A stretch of 64,000 bases of DNA, from contig NZ_CP092109.1 in NCBI RefSeq assembly GCF_025263685.1, forward strand, positions 434,001-498,000, read 5' to 3'. The notes below the pieces were generated by a model that was given only the letters and a program-made list of their open reading frames with translations, did no database searches and was not told where the DNA came from. Position numbers and translations under genes: made by a program. Of this stretch, positions 17,574 through 26,683 are shown in pieces (within the stretch, counting starts at the first letter, position 1; every line of letters begins with the position of its first letter). Origin of the DNA: Geoalkalibacter halelectricus. GTDB lineage: Bacteria; Desulfobacterota; Desulfuromonadia; Desulfuromonadales; Geoalkalibacteraceae.

Positions 17574-18380
17574 ATGGCGAATCTCCAACACATTTTCCTG
17601 CTTTCCGACGCCACGGGAGAAACCGCCGAAAAAACCGTCGCGGCGGCCCTGACCCAGTTTCGCGATCTCTCCGCGCGGGTACGACGCATCAGCAACGTGC
17701 GCACCAAGAACCAGGCCTACGAGGCCCTGGATCTGGCCTTGCAGCACCAGGCCCTGGTGGTCTACACCATCGTCAATCGCGAACTTGCCCAGTTGATTCA
17801 CGACGAGTGCGATGCCCTGGGGTTGCCGAGCATCGATCTGATCACGCCCCTGCTCATGCGCCTGTCGGAATTCTTCGGCATCTCTCCCCGGGAGATGCCG
17901 GGATTGCTGCACGGCGTCAACGAGGTCTACTTTCACCGCATCGATGCGGTGGAATTCACCGTCAAGCACGATGACGGCCAGGAGCTGCGCAACCTGCACA
18001 AGGCCGACATCGTGCTGGTGGGCGTTTCGCGTACCAGCAAGACGCCCCTTTCCATTTATCTGGCCCACAAGGGCTGGAAGGTTGCCAATGTCCCCCTGGT
18101 GCCGGGCATCGATCCGCCCAAGGAGTTGTTCGAAGTCGATCAGAAACGCGTGGCCGCCCTGCTCATCGACCCGCAGCGCCTGATGGAATTGCGCGCCTCG
18201 CGCCTGCGCAATCTCGGCCAGGATCCGCGCAGCGCCTACGCGAACTATGAAAGCATCGAAGAGGAAATCGCCTTTGCACGCCGCTTTTTCCGCCGTCAGC
18301 GCTGGGCCATCATCGATGTTTCCGGCAAGGCGGTCGAGGAGAGCGCCAACGAGGTTCTGGTCAAGCTGAAACTGAAGTAA
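17574..18380 (+). CDS. ppsR: Pyruvate phosphate dikinase/PEP synthase regulatory protein (bifunctional kinase/pyrophosphorylase, DUF299)
   Basis: A 268-aa regulator that phosphorylates and dephosphorylates PEP synthase or PPDK, controlling the pyruvate-PEP step. The family N-terminus [20 protein letters not shown] is clear. The ADP-binding loop is [15 protein letters not shown], followed by the usual [10 protein letters not shown] and DPxRL-type [12 protein letters not shown] segments. The ATG at 17574 follows CAGGGG; the longer frame from 17496 is rejected. It sits alone between a good promoter and the two-component pair. Whether it targets PpsA or PpdK is not decided here. Confidence 0.93.
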   Translation: MANLQHIFLLSDATGETAEKTVAAALTQFRDLSARVRRISNVRTKNQAYEALDLALQHQALVVYTIVNRELAQLIHDECDALGLPSIDLITPLLMRLSEFFGISPREMPGLLHGVNEVYFHRIDAVEFTVKHDDGQELRNLHKADIVLVGVSRTSKTPLSIYLAHKGWKVANVPLVPGIDPPKELFEVDQKRVAALLIDPQRLMELRASRLRNLGQDPRSAYANYESIEEEIAFARRFFRRQRWAIIDVSGKAVEESANEVLVKLKLK

Positions 18381-18445
18381 TCAAACTTCGGGTGCCGGGG
18401 CAGGATGCCGACGGCCCGGACGCATTCACCAAAGGAGTCATTATC

Positions 18446-19120
18446 ATGCGCATTCTGGTTGTGGAAGACGAAAAAAAAGTCGCCAGCTTCATCAAGCGCG
18501 GTCTCGAGGAGGAGGGCTACACGGTCGATGTCGCCTATGACGGCGACGAGGGCCTGGATATGGCAGCCCATACCCCCTACGACCTGGTTCTGATGGATGT
18601 CATGCTGCCGAAAAAAGACGGGATCACCTGCATTCGCGAGATGCGCGCCCGCGAGATCGTCTCGCCGGTGCTGTGCCTGACCGCCAAGGATACCGTGGAT
18701 GACATCGTGCAGGGGCTCGACTCGGGTTCCGACGATTATCTGACCAAACCCTTCGCCTTCGCCGAGTTGCTTGCCCGCGTGCGCGCCCTGATCCGGCGCG
18801 GCACCCAGGATCGCGGCGCCGAGTTGCACTTCGCCGACCTGCGTCTCGACCCGGTCACCCACAAGGTATGGCGCAGCGACAAGGAAATCGATCTGACGTC
18901 CAAGGAATATGCCCTGCTCGAATACATGATGCGCAATCCCAACCAGGTTCTGACCCGCACCATGATCGCCGAGCATGTCTGGGATTATACCTTCGATTCG
19001 TTCACCAACATCATCGACGTCTACATCAACTATCTGCGCAAGAAGGTTGATCGCGACTTCGACAAGAAACTCATCCACACCGTGCGCGGCGTGGGCTATG
19101 TGCTCAAGGAATCCGATTAA
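18446..19120 (+). CDS. OmpR/CusR-family response regulator
   Basis: A 224-aa regulator: receiver domain (acidic pocket E8/D9, phosphoacceptor D51 in LVLMDVMLP, T79, K101 in YLTKPFAF), then a winged-helix DNA-binding domain (VWRSDKEIDLTSKEYALLEY ... VDVYINYLRKK-type, ending RGVGYVLKESD). The closest feel is the heavy-metal CusR/CopR group, but the signal is unknown. The ATG at 18446 has AAAGGAG upstream. Its stop directly adjoins the kinase start, so the two are one unit; ppsR lies 65 bases upstream and may share the transcript. Confidence 0.93.
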   Translation: MRILVVEDEKKVASFIKRGLEEEGYTVDVAYDGDEGLDMAAHTPYDLVLMDVMLPKKDGITCIREMRAREIVSPVLCLTAKDTVDDIVQGLDSGSDDYLTKPFAFAELLARVRALIRRGTQDRGAELHFADLRLDPVTHKVWRSDKEIDLTSKEYALLEYMMRNPNQVLTRTMIAEHVWDYTFDSFTNIIDVYINYLRKKVDRDFDKKLIHTVRGVGYVLKESD

Positions 19121-19121
19121 G

Positions 19122-20537
19122 TTGTTGCTGCCCCGCTCCATCCGCCTTCGCATAACTCTCTGGTACGTTCTCACGGTGGCCCTCATCCTGGGGGCCTCCG
19201 GTGTTTTCTGGTACCTGAGCCTGGAGCGCACCCTGCGGGCGGAAATCGACGACCGCTTGCTGGTGGTCGTCGAAAATCTCGCCGGTCAAGTGCCGACCTC
19301 CCCCGAGGGGCGCGCGGAGTTCTGTACCGCCGTGACCCAGGAACCGACCCTGAGCGGCGCCGGCGCCTTGGTGCGTTTTCATGACGCCCAAGGCCTGGCC
19401 TGGTGCGATCCTCTGCCCGGCGCCCTGCCCGAAGCGGATCCGCGCGTTCTGGCCGCGGTGGCGCAACTCGGGCAACCGCGCTACCAGACCCTCAAGGGCA
19501 ACGATCACAGCCTGCGCGTCCTCGATCATCCCCTGCTGGTAGGCGGCAGGGTGCAGGGGCTCATCCAGGTGGGCGTCAGCGAGGAGCCCGCGCGGCGTAT
19601 CCTCGATCGTCTCAGCCTGATTCTGCTGATCTCCATACCCCTGCCCCTGGCCGCTCTGGCTTTGGGCGGCTGGTTTCTCGCCGACCGCGCCCTGGCTCCG
19701 GTGGAAGAGATCACCCAGACCATCAGCCAGATCAACACGGACAATCTGTCGCGGCGTCTGCCGCCGGCCGACGAACACAACGAAATCGGACGCCTGGTGC
19801 GAAATTTCAATCGCATGTTGGCGCAGCTGGAGAACTCCTTCCGGCGCATGCGCCAGTTTGCCGCCGACGCATCCCACGAACTACGCACCCCCCTGACCGT
19901 GCTGCGCGGCGAAACCGAGGTGGCCCTGCGCTGGGGGAAAAATGCCGAGGAATTGCGCCAGGTTCTCGCCTCCAACCTCGAGGAGATCGATCGCATGGGA
20001 CGCATCATCGACGATCTGCTCCTGTTGGCCAAGAGCGAGGCCGGGGAAACCCCCATGAACATCAAGCGGGTCAACCTCAATCAGCTGGTGCATGAACTGG
20101 CCGCCCAGGGCAGGATTCTCGGCGAGAACAAAGGTATCGCCGTGACTCTCGAATTGCCGCAAGACACGACCTTTTTCTGCGACGGCGATGAGTTGCGCCT
20201 GCACCAGATGCTGCTCAACCTGGTCTCCAACGGCATCAAGTACACGCCCACGGGCGGCCGCGTCGCTCTGCGCCTGAGCAAGGCCGACGGCCAGGCGGCG
20301 ATCAGCGTCAGCGACACCGGGGTGGGCATGGAAGCCGAACACTTGCAGCGCATCTTCGATCGCTTCTACCGCATCGACCGCAACCGCTCCCTGGAAAGCG
20401 GAGCGGGTCTGGGCCTCTCCATCGTCAAATGGATCGTCGAAGCCCACCAGGGCCGCATCGAGGTCAGCTCCACGCTCGGCGAAGGCAGCTGCTTCACGGT
20501 CTACCTGCCCCTGGCCGCGGCCGAGGCAAGCGCCTGA
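19122..20537 (+). CDS. Sensor histidine kinase (heavy-metal/CusS-like)
   Basis: A membrane histidine kinase of ~471 aa paired with the preceding regulator. Layout: transmembrane helix 1 (about 13-32), a periplasmic sensor of ~130 residues with two cysteines (EFCTAVTQ, LAWCDPL), transmembrane helix 2 (LILLISIPLPLAALALGG), HAMP, phosphoacceptor helix ADASHELRTPLTVLRGE, and an ATPase domain (NLVSNGIKYTPTGG, DTGVGM, GAGLGLSIVKWIV). The frame has no ATG near the regulator's stop; TTG at 19122, one base past that stop and 12 bases past AAGGA, is my choice. The N-terminal few residues are therefore uncertain. Confidence 0.88.
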   Translation: MLLPRSIRLRITLWYVLTVALILGASGVFWYLSLERTLRAEIDDRLLVVVENLAGQVPTSPEGRAEFCTAVTQEPTLSGAGALVRFHDAQGLAWCDPLPGALPEADPRVLAAVAQLGQPRYQTLKGNDHSLRVLDHPLLVGGRVQGLIQVGVSEEPARRILDRLSLILLISIPLPLAALALGGWFLADRALAPVEEITQTISQINTDNLSRRLPPADEHNEIGRLVRNFNRMLAQLENSFRRMRQFAADASHELRTPLTVLRGETEVALRWGKNAEELRQVLASNLEEIDRMGRIIDDLLLLAKSEAGETPMNIKRVNLNQLVHELAAQGRILGENKGIAVTLELPQDTTFFCDGDELRLHQMLLNLVSNGIKYTPTGGRVALRLSKADGQAAISVSDTGVGMEAEHLQRIFDRFYRIDRNRSLESGAGLGLSIVKWIVEAHQGRIEVSSTLGEGSCFTVYLPLAAAEASA

Positions 20538-20569
20538 TTCCGTCACATCCCCTCGCTCCCCCGCCCGCA

Positions 20570-20598
20570 TTGACATCCCCGGAACGGATGATTAAATA
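20570..20598 (+). promoter_or_regulatory. Sigma-70 type promoter for the degP-like gene
   Basis: TTGACA at 20570-20575, 17-base spacer, then TAAATA at 20593-20598 inside an A/T-rich ATTAAATAAT. It lies ~33 bases after the kinase stop and 33 before the protease ATG. Confidence 0.55.
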
Positions 20599-20630
20599 AT
20601 GTCCTCAGAACCATATCCAAGGAGGACAGC

Positions 20631-22022
20631 ATGCAGAAATTCCTACGAAAGGCACTGACACTCGCGGTGCTGATCGGCTTTTGCCTGCCCGGGGCGCTCC
20701 CCGAGGCGTCCGCGGCGCCACCGGATTTCAGCCAACTGGCTGAGCAGATGATGCCGAGCGTCGTCAACATCAGCACCTCGAAAACCGTTCAACGCCGCTC
20801 CCCGGTCATGCCGGGTCCGGGCGGCGACCTGTTCGATGAATTCTTCGAGCGCTTTTTCCGCGGCATGCCCGAGCAGCGGCCGCGCCAGCAGCAATCCCTG
20901 GGTTCTGGTTTCATCATCTCCGCCGACGGCTACATCCTGACCAACGATCACGTGGTCAACGGCGCCGACGAAATCAAGGTCCGCCTCGCCGACGGCCGCT
21001 CCTTCGACGCCCACATCAAGGGCACCGACACCAAACTCGATTTGGCGCTGCTCAAAATCGACACGGGCGAAACCCTGCCCGTGGCACCGCTCGGCGACAG
21101 CGACGATCTGAAGATCGGCGAGTGGGTCATGGCCATCGGTAATCCCTTCGGCCTCAACCAGACCGTGACCGTGGGCATCGTCTCGGCCAAGGGCCGGGTG
21201 ATCGGCGCCGGCCCCTACGACGATTTCATCCAGACCGACGCCTCCATTAACCCCGGCAACTCCGGTGGGCCGCTGTTCAACATGCGCGGCGAGGTGGTGG
21301 GCATCAACACCGCCATCGTCGCGCACGGCCAGGGCATCGGCTTTGCCATCCCCATCAATGCCGCGCAGATCGTGCTGCCGCAGCTGCGTGAGGAAGGTCG
21401 GGTGACGCGCGGCTATCTCGGTGTGCAGATCCAGCCCGTGACCGACGAGCTGGCCGCCTCTTTCGGGCTTAAGGAAAGCCGCGGCGCCCTGGTAGTCGAT
21501 GTCATCGCCGGTACCCCCGCCGAGGAGGCCGGACTCCAGCGTGGCGACATCATTCTGGAATTCGACGGCCGCAAGATCGATTCCCACAACGATTTGCCGC
21601 GTCTGGTCGCGGCAACGCCCGTCGGCAAGCAGTCGCGTCTCAAGATCTGGCGCGACGGCCGCACCCGCGATATGCGCATCACCGTGGGCCGTCTGGGTGA
21701 GGAAGCGCCTCCCGTTGAGCGCCCCGCCGTCGGCGAGTCGGACAAGCTCGGCCTGACCTTGGGCGAGTTGACCGCGGAGCAGGCCCGCAGGTTCGACCTG
21801 GAAGGCAAGCAGGGCGCCCTGATCACCGAGATCGAACCCGGCGGACCCGCCGCGGCGGCCAACCTGCGCCCCGGCGACCTGATCGTCGAGGTCAGCGGAC
21901 GCTCCATCAGCTCAACGGCCGAATTGCAGCAAATTCTCGCCACGGTCTCCACGGACCAGGTGCTGCGGCTGCTGGTGCAGCGCCGCGACGGCTTGTTCTA
22001 CACCACCATCAAGGCCCGCTGA
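20631..22022 (+). CDS. Do/DegP-family periplasmic serine endoprotease
   Basis: A 463-aa HtrA-family protease for periplasmic protein quality control. Residues 1-28 are a signal peptide with an ASA cleavage site. The trypsin-like domain has the full triad: H107 in TNDHVV, D137 in KLDLALL, S211 in NPGNSGGP. Two PDZ domains follow (about 275-350, starting GYLGVQIQPV, and 375-460). The Gln-rich LA loop with FFERFFRGMPEQRPRQQQ is typical of Do proteases. AGGAGG lies six bases from the ATG. It has its own promoter and terminator. DegP versus DegQ cannot be told from sequence, so no symbol is given. Confidence 0.95.
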   Translation: MQKFLRKALTLAVLIGFCLPGALPEASAAPPDFSQLAEQMMPSVVNISTSKTVQRRSPVMPGPGGDLFDEFFERFFRGMPEQRPRQQQSLGSGFIISADGYILTNDHVVNGADEIKVRLADGRSFDAHIKGTDTKLDLALLKIDTGETLPVAPLGDSDDLKIGEWVMAIGNPFGLNQTVTVGIVSAKGRVIGAGPYDDFIQTDASINPGNSGGPLFNMRGEVVGINTAIVAHGQGIGFAIPINAAQIVLPQLREEGRVTRGYLGVQIQPVTDELAASFGLKESRGALVVDVIAGTPAEEAGLQRGDIILEFDGRKIDSHNDLPRLVAATPVGKQSRLKIWRDGRTRDMRITVGRLGEEAPPVERPAVGESDKLGLTLGELTAEQARRFDLEGKQGALITEIEPGGPAAAANLRPGDLIVEVSGRSISSTAELQQILATVSTDQVLRLLVQRRDGLFYTTIKAR

Positions 22023-22032
22023 GGCACAAAAC

Positions 22033-22067
22033 AATGCCCGCCGTCCCCCTTGGGGCGGCGGGCATTT
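22033..22067 (+). terminator. Terminator after the degP-like gene
   Basis: AATGCCCGCCG and CGGCGGGCATTT pair over a short C/G loop, 11 bases past the stop codon. The 3' end has only three Ts. Confidence 0.75.
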
Positions 22068-22103
22068 CTGCCGGTCCACAGTTTCCCTGACGACGTTGGC
22101 GGC

Positions 22104-23117
22104 ATGCGCTCATCCTTTTTTGCCAGATTGGTCAACGATCCCTTCGGTGATCCCGCCCTCTACGTGCGCGTCGCCCACCGCCGCGAGGCGCTGCTGTTCG
22201 ACTGCGGCGATCTGCACCCCCTTGCGGCGCGGGACCTGCTCAAGATTCAGGCGGTTTTTCTTTCCCACGCCCATATCGACCACCTCTGCGGCTTCGATCA
22301 GTTGCTGCGCACCTTCCTCTATCGCGAGCAGCCCCTGCTGATCTATGGGCCACCCGGTATCGGCGCCCGCATCGGCCACCGCCTGGCCGCCTACACCTGG
22401 AATCTGATCCGCGGCTATCCCCTAAGCATCGAGGTTCGCGAATGGGCCGCCGGGGGGCAAGGACTAGCGCTACACTTTCGTGCCGCCGAGGGCTTCCAGC
22501 CGCAGACACCCAGGCCCTTTGCCTGTCCTGCCGGGTTGTTGCACGATACCCCCCATTACCAGGTTCGCGCTCAAGCCCTGGAGCACGGCGACATCCTCTC
22601 CCTGGCCTTTGCCCTGGAAGAAAAAACCCACGTCGCCATCCACCCCGACGCCCTGGAAAAATTCGGCTATTCGCCCGGGCCCTGGCTGAGCCGCTTCAAG
22701 GATCTGCTGCGCGCCGGCGCACCGGGGACGACCCCGGTGGACGTTCCCCGCGATGCCGGCGGCAGGGTTCGCCGCCCCCTCGCCGCCTTGGCCGGCGATA
22801 TCGCCCATTGCGAGGCGGGAATGAAAATCGCCTACGTTACCGACGCCTCGCCAAGCCGCGAGAATGCCGCAAAAATCACCGCGCTGGCCGAAAACGCCCA
22901 CCTGCTGGCCATCGAAGCGGTGTTTGCCGAACGCGACCGGCACCTGGCGGTGGAGCGCAATCACCTCACCGCCGGCCTCGCCGGCCGGCTCGCCCGCCAG
23001 GCCGGGGCGAAAAAGCTGCTGGTCTTTCACCACTCGCCGCGCTACCAGGGCGAGGCCATGCTCCTGCGCGAGGAAGCCCAGGCGGCCTATGCCGGGGCAA
23101 TCAGCCCCCTGGCCTAG
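22104..23117 (+). CDS. Ribonuclease Z-like MBL-fold hydrolase
   Basis: A 337-aa MBL-fold protein with RNase Z features: the SHAHIDHLCGFD metal motif early in the chain, YGPPGI, a long middle insertion, YVTDASPS with the bridging Asp, AIEAVFAERD, a HLT motif (RNHLTAGLAGRLA) and the final FHHSPRY. True RNase Z has an exosite arm and a more typical Ψ-loop, so tRNA 3' processing is likely but not certain; other nucleic-acid or small-molecule hydrolases remain possible. ATG 22104 is used, with only a weak GGCGG site. Its stop codon overlaps that of the convergent dynamin gene by 4 bp. Confidence 0.8.
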   Translation: MRSSFFARLVNDPFGDPALYVRVAHRREALLFDCGDLHPLAARDLLKIQAVFLSHAHIDHLCGFDQLLRTFLYREQPLLIYGPPGIGARIGHRLAAYTWNLIRGYPLSIEVREWAAGGQGLALHFRAAEGFQPQTPRPFACPAGLLHDTPHYQVRAQALEHGDILSLAFALEEKTHVAIHPDALEKFGYSPGPWLSRFKDLLRAGAPGTTPVDVPRDAGGRVRRPLAALAGDIAHCEAGMKIAYVTDASPSRENAAKITALAENAHLLAIEAVFAERDRHLAVERNHLTAGLAGRLARQAGAKKLLVFHHSPRYQGEAMLLREEAQAAYAGAISPLA

Positions 23118-24901
23118 CCCAGACTCTGCTGCAATTCCAGCAGGCGCTCGAGATGCCGTTGCAGTTGCACCTCTTCCGCCGCCGTCTCATGGCGCAGGGC
23201 GCGCTTGCGCTCCATGGCGATGCGCACCGCGTCCTGGGCGGCGCCCACGGTCTTTTTCAATTGCTCGCGCAGATCGGCGTCATAGCGCCGGAAGCTCTCC
23301 TCAAGGCTCTGGCGCAGGGCCCAACTGATTTGCTCGATATTCTGCCCGATGAGGGCCTGGTACTGGTGGCGCAGGCGTTTGACGGTGCGGTTGCGTCGGA
23401 AGCGCCTGGAGAGAAGTTTTCGGGACAGGCGCTGCCCCAAGGGATCGAGGTCGCTGATCATGACCTGAGTATTCCAGGTCGAGGGCGGCGCGAAGGCGAT
23501 GTAGGCGGCTTCACCGGCGGGCGCCTGATAGGGCACGGCAAAGATATCCGCCGCGTTGCGACGTACCTGCTCGATGAGATTGTTGCTACGCAGCTGATGC
23601 AGTTGCAGCACCTTGACGGCCTGCTCGCGCACCGCCTGGGTGAGGGTCTGCAGGGCGGGGGCGAAAAATTTGGGGATGGCGCGCTCCAGGGTCGAGCGTA
23701 CCAGCCGCTCCATTTCCTCGGGATCCTCGATACTGTCGAGATAGGTTTCGACGTCGGGCGAGATGTCCTTCAAGGCCCGCTCGCGCAGACGCAGCATTTC
23801 ATCGTGAAGATGGGCGACCAGGCGCTTGAGGTCGCCGGACAGCACGTCGGAGGCGGCCAGTTGCTCACGCTCGATTTCGGGCAGGGTCTGGTGGAATTGG
23901 TCGAGGCGCTGCTGCAACTCTTCCTGGGGCAGCTTAAGGGCACTCAAAGTCACCCGCAGCTTCATGACCGCATCGCTGAAAACATCTCCGGCCTGGCGCT
24001 TGAGAGCGGCCTGGAGTACCTGCATTTTTTCGCGGCGCAGAAAATCGATGAGGTTGTCCTCGACCTCGGCAAGGCCGCTGGCGCGCAGGCCCTGCTCGTC
24101 GCGACCCAGGCGCGCGGCCAGGGCCTGACGCGCGGATATGGGAAAAATACGCGGTCCCTCGCCCTGCGGCTCCACCTCCCGCAGATGGGCGCGCAGAAAG
24201 TTCAGGGAAGCCTGCAATTCCTGTCCGTCGAGGTAATCGATCTTGTTGAAGAGATAAAAGATGCGCGGCAACAGCGCCCGCGCCCGGCCGAGAAACTCCA
24301 ACTCCGTCTCGGTCAAGGGCGGATCGGGGGACACCAAAAACACGGCCGCATCGCAGCGTGGCAAGGTTTGCTGTGTGATTTCGGTATTGTGCCGCAGGGT
24401 GGAGCCGATGCCTGGAGTGTCGATGAGCACCACGCCCTGGCGCAGCAGCGCGGCCGGATGAAAAATCTCCACCCGGCTCACCCCGCGGCGGTTGTGGGGA
24501 TTGCCCTGCTCGCTGACGTAATCGGCGAGAACCTGGCTCAGGGGTAGCTGCGCCGAGGGGAGAAAATCCTGCGGCGGAGCCTCATCGAGGAAATAGACCC
24601 GCACCCTCAGGGCCTCACCGGCCAGAATATAGGTGGGGATGGACGTGGCCGGCAGAATATCCGTGGGCAGCAGATCCTCGCCCAACAGAGCATTGAGCAG
24701 GGTGCTCTTGCCGCGCTTGAACTGGCCCAGGACCGCCAGGTGAAAGCGTCCCTCGGCAAGCCGCCCACCCAGTTGGTCCAGATCGGCGCGCGCCGTTTCG
24801 TAGCCGGCACCGAGGTCGGCCAGACAGTCCTGGGCGCGCGCCAGGGTCTCGGCAAGGGGTTGTTCTGATCCTCTGGTAATGGACGCGGAAGGTTCGCTCA
24901 T
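23114..24901 (-). CDS. Bacterial dynamin-like GTPase
   Basis: A 595-aa dynamin-superfamily GTPase. G1 is GQFKRGKS (59-66), G2 region TSIPT with the conserved threonine, G3 DTPG (161-164), G4 NKID (219-222). The rest is long helices as in the stalk/paddle of bacterial dynamins, with a short hydrophobic/basic stretch near 470-520 (RKLLSRRFRRNRTVKRLR) that could bind membrane. Known relatives remodel or protect membranes and some act against phage. It stands alone rather than in the usual two-dynamin pair. Its last codon overlaps the stop of the convergent RNase Z-like gene (CTAG). Confidence 0.9.
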   Translation of the reverse strand: MSEPSASITRGSEQPLAETLARAQDCLADLGAGYETARADLDQLGGRLAEGRFHLAVLGQFKRGKSTLLNALLGEDLLPTDILPATSIPTYILAGEALRVRVYFLDEAPPQDFLPSAQLPLSQVLADYVSEQGNPHNRRGVSRVEIFHPAALLRQGVVLIDTPGIGSTLRHNTEITQQTLPRCDAAVFLVSPDPPLTETELEFLGRARALLPRIFYLFNKIDYLDGQELQASLNFLRAHLREVEPQGEGPRIFPISARQALAARLGRDEQGLRASGLAEVEDNLIDFLRREKMQVLQAALKRQAGDVFSDAVMKLRVTLSALKLPQEELQQRLDQFHQTLPEIEREQLAASDVLSGDLKRLVAHLHDEMLRLRERALKDISPDVETYLDSIEDPEEMERLVRSTLERAIPKFFAPALQTLTQAVREQAVKVLQLHQLRSNNLIEQVRRNAADIFAVPYQAPAGEAAYIAFAPPSTWNTQVMISDLDPLGQRLSRKLLSRRFRRNRTVKRLRHQYQALIGQNIEQISWALRQSLEESFRRYDADLREQLKKTVGAAQDAVRIAMERKRALRHETAAEEVQLQRHLERLLELQQSLG

Positions 24902-25025
24902 GGGGATGCCTCAGGCCGCAAGGGGTCAGGGATAGCAAGGTCAGGCCATGTATCCTAGCGAAAAAAGGCGCGCCTGACCACCCGTTTGATGCCCCGGCTC
25001 CGTGGTGAGCAATTCCCTGACGACC

Positions 25026-25075
25026 AAACGCCGAAAGCCGACGGGGGAGGTATCCCGTCGGCTTTCGGCGTTTTT
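25026..25075 (+). terminator. Orphan 20-bp hairpin with T tail in a 369-bp gene-free gap
   Basis: Arms at 25026-25045 and 25054-25073 pair perfectly over 20 bp around the loop GGAGGTAT, and five Ts follow. It is a textbook rightward terminator, yet no rightward gene ends upstream: the dynamin gene reads leftward from 24901. It may end a small untranslated RNA from the gap or act as an attenuator for the kinase gene starting at 25271. The gap 24902-25270 otherwise holds an 8-9 base inverted pair (GTCAGGGAT near 24925 and ATTCCCTGAC near 25012) and the 12-bp inverted repeat listed next. Confidence 0.6.
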
Positions 25076-25104
25076 GAGAGGGAGTAAAACGATGAAAGGG
25101 AGTC

Positions 25105-25144
25105 ACCATCAACAGCCCGCCTGCCACAACAAGCTGTTGATGGT
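25105..25144. repeat. 12-bp inverted repeat before the NarX-like kinase gene
   Basis: ACCATCAACAGC (25105-25116) and GCTGTTGATGGT (25133-25144) are perfect complements around a 16-base loop. It lies ~126 bases before the kinase ATG and could be an operator or leader stem. Confidence 0.5.
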
Positions 25145-25270
25145 TTCGAATATACCCCTAAGAATCTCTCCTGAACAGGTTGTTTTCCGCAAAATTACTC
25201 AGACAAGTCAGCAATCGGCACTGTGCGAATGCACGGTGCCGTCAAACTTTATTTGTGATATTTATACTCG

Positions 25271-26683
25271 ATGCGCCTAACCCTCAAACAACAGATGTTT
25301 CTGGCACCCGCCACGGTCCTGACTCTCACCACCGTTTTGGTGCTTTTTCTCCAGTACACCTATTGGGATCTTTCGGTCAAGCGCCAGGAGCAGGCCAAGG
25401 TCAGCCAGACCTTCGTCGCCCTGGCCGAGGCCGACCTGGCCGCGCAGCGCATGCAGGGGCTGGTCGCGCACATCAGCCGGCGCGGGCAGCTCGATCTCAC
25501 CGCCCTCGAAACCTTGACCGAGCTGCATTACCATCTCTCCGGTGCGGTCAGGCGCATCCTCGATTTGATGATCCTGCCCGAGAGCACCCGCGCCCTGCTC
25601 AAGCAGGCCGTGACCGATCTCGATCCTCACCACGGCTTCGACGGCGAGCGTTTCCTGTCTGCCCTGGGGCTGCTACGCCCGCAACTGGTGGCCCTGGCGG
25701 AACAATCGCAACGGCGTCGCGAACAGCTACGCGACGTTCATGTGCAGAACATCGACCAGTTGGTGGCGCGCACTGCCTTGTTGACCATCATCGGCATCGG
25801 CACCGCCATCCCCCTGGGCACCTTGCTGGCTTTGTTCTTCGCCCGGCGCCTGCTGCGCCGCATCAAGACCCTCTCCGACAGCGCCGGGCGCATCGCGCGC
25901 GGCGACTTGACGCCTCCACCCGCCCCCCAGCGGGTACAGGACGAGCTCGACGACCTCGCCGTTTCCATCAACCAGATGACCGAGCGCCTGATTCGCGTGG
26001 TGAGCACCGAGAAGCTTCTCGAGGGCGCCGAGGAAGAGCGGCGGCGCATCGCCATGGATCTGCACGACCAGTCCCTCTCGGACCTCTCCGACATCCTGCG
26101 CGCCCTGCAAAATCTGCGGGTGCGCGAGGATTGCTGCGAGGACGTCGGAAAGATCGAGGAAGATCTGCAGCGTGCCATCACCAACCTGCGCGACGTGATG
26201 GATAACCTGCATCCTCAAACGCTTGAGATTCTCGGCCTCGGCGCGGCCCTGCAATCTCATTTCGAGCGCCATCTCGACAAAGATCATCTTCCCGAGTACC
26301 ATCTTTACATATCGCCGCAGGTCGAGGGACTGGGCCTGAGCCGCCTGTGCCAGCTTTCCCTCTATCGCATCGCCCTAGAAGCCGTGCACAACGTCATCAA
26401 GCACGCCAAGGCCAGCCGTTACGAAGTATCCCTCGACCGGCGCGACGACGGGGTGGTGCTGGTGGTGGAAGATAATGGCTGCGGCTTTCGTCCTCCAGCT
26501 CCGGACGCATCCGGTGGACGCGGCCTCAACAACATCCGCGAGCGGGCGCGCGCCAGGGGCGCGCGGGTCCAGTGGGGCGCCTCGCGATTTACCAGCGGCA
26601 CGCGCTTTGAACTCACTCTGCCGCTCAACGGCGCACCGCGCCAGGAGCGCGACAAAGGCATGATTGAACATGGAACCGGTTAA
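25271..26683 (+). CDS. NarX/LiaS-type sensor histidine kinase (HisKA_3)
   Basis: A 470-aa membrane kinase. Transmembrane helix 1 is residues 8-29, a ~135-residue extracytoplasmic helical sensor follows, then helix 2 (167-190) and a HAMP region. The dimerisation domain is of the HisKA_3 class: EEERRRIAMDLHDQSLSDLS with H265. The ATPase domain has EAVHNVIKHAKA, VEDNGCGF and GGRGLNNIRERA. These kinases normally pair with LuxR-type regulators, and one follows with a 14-bp overlap. The sensor part is helical like type-IV pilin/nitrate sensors but no ligand motif such as the NarX P box is seen. Confidence 0.92.
   Translation: MRLTLKQQMFLAPATVLTLTTVLVLFLQYTYWDLSVKRQEQAKVSQTFVALAEADLAAQRMQGLVAHISRRGQLDLTALETLTELHYHLSGAVRRILDLMILPESTRALLKQAVTDLDPHHGFDGERFLSALGLLRPQLVALAEQSQRRREQLRDVHVQNIDQLVARTALLTIIGIGTAIPLGTLLALFFARRLLRRIKTLSDSAGRIARGDLTPPPAPQRVQDELDDLAVSINQMTERLIRVVSTEKLLEGAEEERRRIAMDLHDQSLSDLSDILRALQNLRVREDCCEDVGKIEEDLQRAITNLRDVMDNLHPQTLEILGLGAALQSHFERHLDKDHLPEYHLYISPQVEGLGLSRLCQLSLYRIALEAVHNVIKHAKASRYEVSLDRRDDGVVLVVEDNGCGFRPPAPDASGGRGLNNIRERARARGARVQWGASRFTSGTRFELTLPLNGAPRQERDKGMIEHGTG

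Noticed and set aside
24925-25075. A known riboswitch class (GEMM, cobalamin, fluoride) in the orphan-hairpin region
   Set aside because: I could not match the conserved blocks of these classes; only the terminator and a pair of complementary segments are visible.
25002-25280. A 92-codon frame across the gap before the NarX-like gene
   Set aside because: It runs through the 20-bp terminator stem and the inverted repeat, with no ribosome site or family resemblance.
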